NCBI GenBank assembly: GCA_947471695.1
Contig: CANIWY010000024.1
Span: forward strand, 1 to 12,292
DNA: 12,292 nucleotides
Reading direction: 5' to 3'
Source of the DNA: Nitrosomonadaceae bacterium
Lineage (GTDB): Bacteria; Pseudomonadota; Gammaproteobacteria; Burkholderiales; Nitrosomonadaceae
Made by a program: the position numbers and the translations under genes
Part shown: one piece after another, positions 6,056 through 12,292 of the stretch
How positions within the stretch are numbered: position 1 is the first letter of the stretch
Layout of the letters: the number at the start of each line of letters is the position of its first letter
Notes under the pieces: generated by a model
What the model was told of the DNA's origin: nothing
Database searches by the model: none
The model's input: the letters and a program-made list of their open reading frames with translations, nothing else

Positions 6056-7222
6056 ATGATAGTTCGAGACCATTATGATCTCATTGTTATTGGGGGAGGG
6101 CCGGTAGGGATGGCCTTGTCTCTTGCGCTACGTGAAAGTGATCTGTCGGTGCTACTACTGGAGTCGCGTGAGCTCCCTGAAAAGGCGGAAGATTTACGCC
6201 CATTGGCGCTATCTCATGGCAGTCATCTGATTCTTCATCGACTCGGTGTGTGGCAGACCTTACCTGAAATCACCCCCATCACGAACATACATGTGTCTAA
6301 CCGGGGTGGTTTCGGCCGTGCCGTGTTGACCGCTGATGGTATCGGTGTCCCGGCCCTAGGGTATGTGGTTAACCATCATGATGTATTTAGAGCGATGCAT
6401 GGATTGATACAGGCCTGTGATGTCGATTATTTAGAGGGCGCACAGGTCACTCGATTGGAGACAAGTGCAGGACAGGGGCAGGTTGAGTTTCAACATGGGG
6501 GAGCAGCAAAACAGGTAACCTCGAAGCTGCTGGTATTAGCCGATGGTGGGCGCCTCATCGGGCAAGTTGAAGGAGTAACCCAGCACGTTCAAGAGTATGA
6601 TCAATGGGCAGTGGTTGCTCGTATCAAGACCGGAGTTCCTCAAAGTGGAATCGCCTTCGAGCGCTTTACTTCAGATGGTCCGGTGGCTTTATTGCCAATG
6701 GGTGATTATTTTGCGTTGGTGTGGACCGTCTCCCCCACAGCGGCGAAGGAGATACTCGGCCTTGATGATGCAGGCTTTCTTGCGCGGTTGCATGAGCATT
6801 TTGGTGATCGTCTCGGAAATTTTATTGATACCAGCAAACGCTCGGGCTTCCCACTTGCGCTTAAGTATGCAGACCCTGTCACAGCACAGCGTATTGCATT
6901 GGTGGGTAATGCAGCGCAGACGCTACACCCGGTCGCAGGGCAGGGCTTCAATCTGGGGTTGCGTGATGCCTGGGAAATGGCCGATGAGATCGTCACGTCA
7001 GAGGCCGAGATTGGTACGCCCGCAATGCTCGCGAGATATGCTCACAGGCGACGGATAGATAGTAAAGCGGGACGGGTCTTCACTGATTCTTTGGTAAAAC
7101 TTTTCTCCAATGATGACCCCATATTGAGTGGTATGCGTAACCTTGGATTGAGCGCTCTTGATTGTCTGCCACCGATCAAGCGTTTCGTTGCACGTCGCAT
7201 GATGTTCGGTGCTAGAGGATAG
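6056..7222 (+). CDS. ubiH: 2-octaprenyl-6-methoxyphenol hydroxylase UbiH (FAD-dependent)
   Basis: A 388-residue flavoprotein monooxygenase acting on a ring-hydroxylation step of ubiquinone synthesis. The GxGxxG Rossmann motif is at residues 11-25 (VIGGGPVGMALSLAL). The DG motif is at about 159-165 (VLADGGRLIGQ). The third FAD-binding motif, ALVGNAAQTLHPVAGQGFNLGLRD, spans 291-304; its NAAQTLHP form distinguishes UbiH from UbiI/VisC and UbiF, which usually have GDAAHTINP. The length is close to E. coli UbiH (392). The start at ATG 6056 has AAGG eight bases upstream. A TTG at 6035 directly follows the previous stop but has no better support. It ends the pepP operon, and a hairpin with a T-rich tail follows about 110 bp downstream. 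Confidence 0.93.
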   Translation: MIVRDHYDLIVIGGGPVGMALSLALRESDLSVLLLESRELPEKAEDLRPLALSHGSHLILHRLGVWQTLPEITPITNIHVSNRGGFGRAVLTADGIGVPALGYVVNHHDVFRAMHGLIQACDVDYLEGAQVTRLETSAGQGQVEFQHGGAAKQVTSKLLVLADGGRLIGQVEGVTQHVQEYDQWAVVARIKTGVPQSGIAFERFTSDGPVALLPMGDYFALVWTVSPTAAKEILGLDDAGFLARLHEHFGDRLGNFIDTSKRSGFPLALKYADPVTAQRIALVGNAAQTLHPVAGQGFNLGLRDAWEMADEIVTSEAEIGTPAMLARYAHRRRIDSKAGRVFTDSLVKLFSNDDPILSGMRNLGLSALDCLPPIKRFVARRMMFGARG

Positions 7223-7335
7223 GCGGTCCCAGAGTAAAAGTGGACATGACTGGACACTTGAAAAGCAGTTCCCCTGATCAGATAAACAAGATCATTCCGA
7301 TAACGATTCTTTTCCATGCCTACCTTGTGTAGTTT

Positions 7336-7370
7336 AGAATCGCGTACTCTGCGATTCTGCTTTATTTAAT
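7336..7370 (+). terminator. Likely rho-independent terminator of the pepP-ubiH operon
   Basis: AGAATCGC (7336-7343) and GCGATTCT (7351-7358) form a perfect 8-bp stem with a 7-base loop, followed by GCTTTATTTAAT. It lies 114 bp after the ubiH stop and 45 bp before dusB. The T-run is broken by other bases, so efficiency may be modest. TAGAAT at 7335-7340, with TTTCCA 18 bp upstream, could alternatively be a promoter for dusB-fis overlapping the stem. Confidence 0.55.
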
Positions 7371-7402
7371 TACGCTTATCTTATATTTAATGAACTAAAA
7401 AC

Positions 7403-8416
7403 ATGCAGATCGGCCCCTATGTCCTTAATAATAATCTGATTGTAGCCCCCATGGCGGGGGTCACTGACCGTCCTTTCCGGCAATTGTGCAAGAGCATGGG
7501 AGCGGGTATGGCGGTATCAGAAATGGTCTCTAGCAACTCACTGCTGTGGGGCTCTGAAAAGACCCTCCGTCGTGCTGACCATACGGGTGAGGTTGATCCG
7601 ATATCGGTACAGATTGCGGGTGCAGACCCTTCAATGATGGCAGAAGCGGCTCGCTACAATGTCGAGAGGGGTGCGCAAATAATTGATATTAATATGGGCT
7701 GCCCCGCCAAAAAAATTTGTAACGTGATGGCCGGTTCTGCTTTATTGCAGAATGAGATGTTGGTTGGGAGAATACTCGATGCAGTGGTCAGTGCTGTGGA
7801 CGTTCCAGTCACCCTAAAAATCCGAACCGGGTGGGACAAGCAACATAGAAATGCCCTCAGTGTGGCTCATATCGCCGAGAATGCGGGTGTCTGTGCGATT
7901 GCCATTCATGGACGTACCCGTGCATGTGCATATACCGGCAATGCCGAGTACGATACCATCGCAGCGGTGAAGTCGGCGGTGAGGATACCCGTCATCGCCA
8001 ATGGCGACATCACCACCCCTGAGAAGGTCAAGCAAGTGCTCGAATACACCGGCGCGGATGCCGTCATGATCGGTCGTGCTGCGCAGGGCCGACCTTGGAT
8101 ATTCCGCGAGATCAGTCATTATCTTGCCACCGGACAGCACTTGCCCCTGCCGGACGTGAGCGAGATTCACCGTGTCCTGATTGAGCATCTGCATGACCTT
8201 TATCATTTTTATGGTGAGCACACAGGGGTACGTGTTGCTCGTAAGCATATCTCTTGGTATACCAAGGGCCTGATCGGTTCGGCCGCATTTCGTCATGACA
8301 TGAACCAGTTGCAAACGACTGACCAGCAGATGGCTGCAGCGAGCGAATTCTTCGACGAGCTCGCTAATTATGGACGACATCTGACTTATGTTGAAAACGA
8401 GGAACTTGCTGCATGA
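7403..8416 (+). CDS. dusB: tRNA-dihydrouridine synthase B
   Basis: A 337-residue FMN enzyme that reduces specific uridines (U17 of the D-loop in E. coli) in tRNA. The start is clear from near-complete alignment with E. coli DusB (QIGPYVL, then APMAGVTDRPFR). The family signature IIDINMGCPAKK holds catalytic Cys100. FMN-binding and tRNA-binding stretches follow: LKIRTGWD, IHGRTRACAYTG, IPVIANGDI, and the phosphate-binding ADAVMIGRAAQGRPWIF. The C-terminal ARKHISWYTKGL is also typical. There is no visible Shine-Dalgarno: the leader before the ATG is A-rich (GAACTAAAAAC). The stop overlaps the fis start as ATGA, the classical gammaproteobacterial dusB-fis arrangement. Confidence 0.96.
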   Translation: MQIGPYVLNNNLIVAPMAGVTDRPFRQLCKSMGAGMAVSEMVSSNSLLWGSEKTLRRADHTGEVDPISVQIAGADPSMMAEAARYNVERGAQIIDINMGCPAKKICNVMAGSALLQNEMLVGRILDAVVSAVDVPVTLKIRTGWDKQHRNALSVAHIAENAGVCAIAIHGRTRACAYTGNAEYDTIAAVKSAVRIPVIANGDITTPEKVKQVLEYTGADAVMIGRAAQGRPWIFREISHYLATGQHLPLPDVSEIHRVLIEHLHDLYHFYGEHTGVRVARKHISWYTKGLIGSAAFRHDMNQLQTTDQQMAAASEFFDELANYGRHLTYVENEELAA

Positions 8417-8649
8417 TCAATGAAAATGATATCGCCTGCTGTGTCCGTAAGTCTGTAGAGAGTTATCTTAAAGATCTTGACGGAGAGAGGCCATGCCCCC
8501 TTCATGAGATGGTGATCAATAGTGTAGAGAAACCATTGATTGAGATGGTGCTAAAACATGCAGGGGGTAATCAGACCCGTGCCGCTGAATTGCTTGGCAT
8601 CAACCGTAATACTCTTCGAAGTAAGATGAAAGAGTACCAGATTAAGTAG
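8413..8649 (+). CDS. fis: DNA-binding protein Fis (short form)
   Basis: A 78-residue nucleoid protein and transcription factor that acts as a homodimer on bent AT-rich DNA. The C-terminal helix-turn-helix is well preserved (GGNQTRAAELLGINRNTLRS, residues 51-70, then KMKEYQIK), as is helix B with EMVINSVEKPLIEMVL. The protein is about 20 residues shorter at the N-terminus than E. coli Fis (98). It lacks the segment that forms the mobile beta-hairpin arms needed to activate DNA invertases. DNA bending and promoter binding should remain. The ATG overlaps the dusB stop by 4 bases, so expression is probably coupled to dusB. Confidence 0.93.
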   Translation: MINENDIACCVRKSVESYLKDLDGERPCPLHEMVINSVEKPLIEMVLKHAGGNQTRAAELLGINRNTLRSKMKEYQIK

Positions 8650-8751
8650 GGAGTCAAGGGTACGGATGGTCAGGTAAGGAATGATCAAATGTAGCCCAGT
8701 AATCCGATTGTGCAGTAGATTAATCATAACCCCTCAGTCACACCCCAATAG

Positions 8752-10308
8752 ATGACCATACGACAAGCCCTAATTAGTGTTTCCGATAAGAGTGGCATTA
8801 TCGAATTTGCACTTGGATTACGCCAACTTGGTGTGAACATACTATCCACTGGTGGGACTGCCAAGCTGCTGCAGGATGCTGGTGTGGAGGTGACCGAGGT
8901 CGGCGATTACACCGGTTTTCCAGAGATGCTCGATGGGAGGGTCAAGACCCTCCACCCGAAAATTCATGCGGGTATCCTGGCCAGGAGAGACTTGCCGGAG
9001 CATGTTGCGGCAATAGAGCAGGTATCGATACCAACAATCGATTTAGTGGTGGTGAATCTGTATCCATTCAGCCAGACCGTAGCCAGAGATGATTGCAGCC
9101 TGGAGGATGCAATTGAAAATATCGATATCGGTGGCCCGACCATGGTTCGTGCTGCGGCAAAGAATTGGAAGCATGTGACGGTGGTGACTGATCCGGCAGA
9201 CTATGAGTCGGTACTGACAGAGATGCAGTCAAATCGTGGTGAGGTGGGGAAAGATTTCCGTTTTCGATTGGCACAAAAAACATTCTCACATACTGCTTCT
9301 TACGATAGCGCCATCAGTAACTATTTGACTGCCATTGATCTGGAGGGTCAGCGTACTTTCCCGGGGCAACTTAATCTCAACTTCAGCATGGTCCAGCAAT
9401 TACGGTACGGAGAGAATCCACATCAACAGGCCTCATTCTATCGAGATCTTGTTCCAGTCCCCGGCAGTCTTGCGTGTTATCACCAGTTACAGGGGAAGGA
9501 GCTGTCATATAACAACATCGCCGATGCGGACGCGGCGTGGGAGTGCGTTAAGACGTTTGATCTGCCAGCCTGCGTCATTATTAAGCATGCTAATCCATGT
9601 GGCGTAGCTGTGGCTACTACGGCGCTTGTTGCATATCAATTGGCGCTTGCTACGGACCCGACCTCTGCCTTTGGCGGCATCATTGCCTTCAACTGTAGAA
9701 TCGATGATTTAACAGCTGAGGCGGTGATTAAACAATTTGTTGAAGTGGTGATTGCCCCGGAAGTAACAGATTCAGCTATAAAAATTCTTAGCCAGAAGGC
9801 AAATGTCCGCGTATTGATCCTGCCATTGAAGGCGGGAAGTAATGAGATGGATTTTAAGCGTGTGGGTGGAGGATTACTGGTACAGACTCCTGATAATCTC
9901 AATATCACTTCTGCTCAGATGAAGGTTGTAACTCAAGTTCAACCCACACCGCAGCAGTTTCAGGACTTGTTATTTGCTTGGCGAGTTGCGAAATTCGTCA
10001 AGTCTAATGCCATTGTTTTCTGTGCTTCTGGTCAGACGTTGGGGGTGGGGGCGGGGCAGATGAGTCGGGTGGATAGTGCTCGTATTGCGACCATCAAGGC
10101 ACAGAATGCCGGATTATCGTTGGAAGGTTCAGTGGTCTCCTCGGATGCTTTTTTCCCGTTTCGTGATGGACTGGATGTGGTAGTTCAGGCGGGTGCTCGT
10201 GCAGTCATTCAACCCGGCGGCAGTATGAGAGATGAGGAAGTCATTGCCGCTGCCGATGAGCAGGGTGTGGCGATGGTATTCACTGGGGTGCGGCATTTCA
10301 GGCACTGA
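8752..10308 (+). CDS. purH: Bifunctional AICAR formyltransferase / IMP cyclohydrolase
   Basis: A 518-residue cytoplasmic enzyme (E. coli 529) that performs the last two steps of de novo IMP synthesis: formylation of AICAR from 10-formyl-THF, then ring closure. The N-terminal MGS-like cyclohydrolase domain (about 1-140) shows ALISVSDKSGI, LSTGGTAKLL, TGFPEMLDGRVKTLHPK and NIDIGGPTMVRAAAKN. The transformylase domain shows LRYGENPHQQASFY, QGKELSYNNIADADAAW, the catalytic Lys278-His279 in IIKHANPCG, SAFGGIIAFN, and SSDAFFPFRDGLD near the end. The ATG has no Shine-Dalgarno (CCCCAATAG precedes it), yet the N-terminus aligns well. I see no PurR-like palindrome in the 102-bp gap after fis. purD follows at 63 bp. 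Confidence 0.97.
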   Translation: MTIRQALISVSDKSGIIEFALGLRQLGVNILSTGGTAKLLQDAGVEVTEVGDYTGFPEMLDGRVKTLHPKIHAGILARRDLPEHVAAIEQVSIPTIDLVVVNLYPFSQTVARDDCSLEDAIENIDIGGPTMVRAAAKNWKHVTVVTDPADYESVLTEMQSNRGEVGKDFRFRLAQKTFSHTASYDSAISNYLTAIDLEGQRTFPGQLNLNFSMVQQLRYGENPHQQASFYRDLVPVPGSLACYHQLQGKELSYNNIADADAAWECVKTFDLPACVIIKHANPCGVAVATTALVAYQLALATDPTSAFGGIIAFNCRIDDLTAEAVIKQFVEVVIAPEVTDSAIKILSQKANVRVLILPLKAGSNEMDFKRVGGGLLVQTPDNLNITSAQMKVVTQVQPTPQQFQDLLFAWRVAKFVKSNAIVFCASGQTLGVGAGQMSRVDSARIATIKAQNAGLSLEGSVVSSDAFFPFRDGLDVVVQAGARAVIQPGGSMRDEEVIAAADEQGVAMVFTGVRHFRH

Positions 10309-10371
10309 ATATCCATTGAAGGAATCGGTGCCGGGTGAGATTTTTTTTCTAGCGGTTGATGGTATTACGAC

Positions 10372-11679
10372 ATGATGAAACTACTCGTCATCGGTGGGGG
10401 CGGCAGAGAGCATGCGTTAGCCTGGAAATTGCGCCAGTCGCCACGCGTCTTCAAGGTATTTGTTGCGCCTGGAAATGCCGGCGTGGCGATGGAGGATGGT
10501 CTGGAAAATCTCCCCATAACCGCCATTCCAGATCTGGTGGAGTTTGCTAAAAAAGAAGGCATTGCCTATACGCTGGTCGGACCAGAAGGGCCACTCGCTG
10601 GCGGCATTGTGGATGCATTTCGCGCTGCGGGCCTGAAAATATTTGGGCCGACTAAGAGGGCCGCACAGTTGGAGTCATCCAAGGACTTTTCTAAGGCCTT
10701 CATGCAGCGTCACGGTATTCCAACCGCCGCGTATGCCACATTCAGTGATCCTGTCGAAGCTCACCATTATCTCGATCAAGAGGGTGCTCCCATCGTAATT
10801 AAGGCGGATGGTCTGGCTGCGGGTAAGGGTGTCGTGGTCGCAATGACGCTGACAGAGGCACATGAAGCTGTGGATGAGATGTTGGTTGCAAATAAAATGG
10901 GAGACGCTGGCGCGAGGGTTGTCATTGAGGAATTTTTGGAGGGGGAGGAGGCCAGCTTCATCGTCATGGCGGATGGGCAGAATGTGCTGCCACTTGCCAC
11001 CAGCCAAGATCATAAACGTTTGCAAGACGGCGATCAGGGGCCAAATACCGGGGGCATGGGGGCCTACTCCCCTGCACCGGTAATCACCCCAGCACTGCAT
11101 GCCAGAATCATGCACGAAGTGATTCAACCCGTGATGAAGGGGATGGCCCAGGAGGGGGAGTGTTACACCGGATTTCTGTATGCTGGTCTGATGATTGCCA
11201 AGGATGGTTCTATCAAGGTACTGGAATTCAATTGCCGTATGGGAGATCCGGAAACGGAGCCGATCATGCTGCGACTGAAGAGTGACCTTCCGACACTGTT
11301 AGAACATGCGGTGAATGGAACCCTGAACCATGTCGAGGCCGAGTGGGATCGGCGTGTCGCATTGGGAGTTGTGATGGCGGCCCATGGATATCCCACAACC
11401 CCGCGTCAGGGTGATGTGATTATGGGCTTACCAAAAAATAGCCCCACCTCAACCATGGAGGAGGATTTTTATGTGTTCCATGCGGCCACCCGGTTGGGTG
11501 GAAAGGAGGATAAAGAAATCGTAACCGCCGGGGGGCGGGTGTTATGCGTTACCGCGTTGGGTGACAACGTCAAGATAGCCCATCGAAGGGCCTATGAAAT
11601 CGCCGGACAAATTCACTTTGAAGGGCGCCAAATGCGGTACGATATAGGTCATCTTGCCATCAATCGCCGTCTCAAATAG
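10372..11679 (+). CDS. purD: Phosphoribosylamine-glycine ligase (GAR synthetase)
   Basis: A 435-residue ATP-grasp enzyme joining glycine to phosphoribosylamine, the second step of purine synthesis. The N-terminal domain shows LLVIGGGGREHALAWKL. The signature GPEGPLAGGIVDAF is followed by the ATP-grasp core: FGPTKRAAQLESSKDFSK, IVIKADGLAAGKGVVVA, LATSQDHKRLQDGDQGPNTG, then GGMGAYSP and the metal-binding LEFNCRMGDPETEPIMLR. E. coli PurD has 429 residues. Two ATGs (10372 and 10375) differ by one residue. The 63-bp leader contains a run of eight T (10341-10348), but no convincing stem before it. It forms a short run with purH upstream and hemF downstream, probably co-transcribed at least in part. 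Confidence 0.97.
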   Translation: MMKLLVIGGGGREHALAWKLRQSPRVFKVFVAPGNAGVAMEDGLENLPITAIPDLVEFAKKEGIAYTLVGPEGPLAGGIVDAFRAAGLKIFGPTKRAAQLESSKDFSKAFMQRHGIPTAAYATFSDPVEAHHYLDQEGAPIVIKADGLAAGKGVVVAMTLTEAHEAVDEMLVANKMGDAGARVVIEEFLEGEEASFIVMADGQNVLPLATSQDHKRLQDGDQGPNTGGMGAYSPAPVITPALHARIMHEVIQPVMKGMAQEGECYTGFLYAGLMIAKDGSIKVLEFNCRMGDPETEPIMLRLKSDLPTLLEHAVNGTLNHVEAEWDRRVALGVVMAAHGYPTTPRQGDVIMGLPKNSPTSTMEEDFYVFHAATRLGGKEDKEIVTAGGRVLCVTALGDNVKIAHRRAYEIAGQIHFEGRQMRYDIGHLAINRRLK

Positions 11680-11730
11680 AGAATTTACTAGTGGCGCTGG
11701 CAGTGATTCTGAGTTGGGGTCTGGAGATCA

Positions 11731-12292
11731 ATGAGTACTATCTTACAAGTCGAAGAATTTCTAGTTGGTCTGCAGGGGCGCATTGTTTCCGCGCTGGAGC
11801 AGGTCGATGGTAACTCCTTCCACCGTGATCAGTGGAAGAGGCCGGAAGGTGGCGGTGGTATAAGCTGTGTTCTGGAGCAGGGGAATGTATTCGAGCGTGG
11901 TGGAGTGAACTTCTCCCATGTTTTTGGAGGAGGACTGCCGGCATCGGCCACTGCAGCACGACCCGAATTATCCGGACGATCGTTCGAGGCAATGGGTGTA
12001 TCACTGGTATTACATCCACGTAATCCCTACGCGCCTACGGTACACATGAATGTAAGATTTCTGGAAGCGCATAAGGAGGGTAGCGAGCCGGTATGGTGGT
12101 TCGGTGGAGGCATGGACCTGACCCCTTACTATGGTTTTGCAGAGGATGCGACTCACTTTCACCAGAACTGCAGAAACGCGCTTCAGCCATTCGGTGATGA
12201 ATATCATCCGCGATTCAAGAAGTGGTGTGACGAGTACTTTTACCTGAAACACCGTAAGGAGCCACGCGGTGTCGGTGGAATTTTTTTCGATG
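11731..12292 (+). CDS. hemF: Oxygen-dependent coproporphyrinogen III oxidase (5' part)
   Basis: The frame is open from ATG 11731 (GGAG a few bases upstream) to the window end, giving 187 codons of a protein usually about 300 long. HemF oxidatively decarboxylates coproporphyrinogen III to protoporphyrinogen IX using O2, an aerobic haem-synthesis step. Recognised segments are GGGGISCVLEQGNVFERGGV, NFSHV, PASATAARPELSGRSFEAMG, WWFGGGMDLTPYYGF, RFKKWCDEYFYLKHR and GVGGIFFD. The conserved histidines are H95 (LVLHPRNPY), H105 (HMNVRF), H144 and H174, matching positions 96, 106, 145 and 175 of E. coli HemF. It lies 51 bp after purD. The gene is cut only by the window edge; nothing suggests a real truncation. 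Confidence 0.97.
   Translation, partial: MSTILQVEEFLVGLQGRIVSALEQVDGNSFHRDQWKRPEGGGGISCVLEQGNVFERGGVNFSHVFGGGLPASATAARPELSGRSFEAMGVSLVLHPRNPYAPTVHMNVRFLEAHKEGSEPVWWFGGGMDLTPYYGFAEDATHFHQNCRNALQPFGDEYHPRFKKWCDEYFYLKHRKEPRGVGGIFFD

Noticed and set aside
8650..8751. A PurR operator or clear promoter upstream of purH
   Set aside because: No purine-repressor-like palindrome or good pair of promoter boxes is visible in this gap.
10301..10348. A possible terminator after purH (GGCAC/GTGCC with a T-run at 10341-10348)
   Set aside because: The stem is only 5 bp, the loop is 22 bases, and eight bases separate the stem from the T-run, so it is unlikely to terminate efficiently.

Overview
The window is a stretch of bacterial chromosome that looks like a housekeeping region of a gammaproteobacterium. 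The evidence is the dusB-fis pair with overlapping ATGA, the pepP-ubiH pair, UbiK, an AmgK/MurU cell-wall recycling pair, and the downstream purH-purD-hemF run. Base composition is moderate and many genes have weak Shine-Dalgarno sequences. I cannot name the genus. I see no transposase, integrase, tRNA, rRNA or CRISPR array.

Layout. (1) 1-180: the last 59 codons of a plus-strand gene resembling the C-terminus of DUF342/FapA proteins. (2) 235-1638, minus strand: a secreted trypsin-like domain fused to six 34-residue TPR repeats. Two of its three catalytic positions appear to be substituted (Asp to Asn, Ser to Arg). (3) 1639-2214: about 576 bp with no convincing gene, but with small repeats and hairpins. 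(4) 2215-2466, minus strand: ubiK, an accessory factor for ubiquinone synthesis. (5) 2566-4315, plus strand: amgK and murU, overlapping by 26 bp, which together turn recycled MurNAc into UDP-MurNAc. (6) 4387-7222, plus strand: pepP, a small membrane protein of unknown function, and ubiH, tightly packed. A hairpin with a T-rich tail follows. (7) 7403-8649: dusB and fis, overlapping by 4 bp. (8) 8752-11679: purH and purD, for purine synthesis. (9) 11731-12292: hemF (oxygen-dependent coproporphyrinogen oxidase), cut by the window edge.

How they fit together. Two products serve ubiquinone synthesis (UbiK and UbiH) although their genes point in opposite directions. amgK-murU is the peptidoglycan-recycling shortcut that bypasses MurA, so the organism probably also has AnmK and NagZ elsewhere. 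dusB-fis couples tRNA modification with a nucleoid regulator, as in other gammaproteobacteria. PurH needs 10-formyl-THF, and HemF and UbiH need oxygen, which suggests an aerobic or facultatively aerobic respiratory lifestyle.

Most of the window is ordinary conserved core. The part most worth a second look is the apparently catalytically dead protease-TPR protein and the unexplained non-coding stretch beside it. I did not find a clear previously undescribed multi-gene system.
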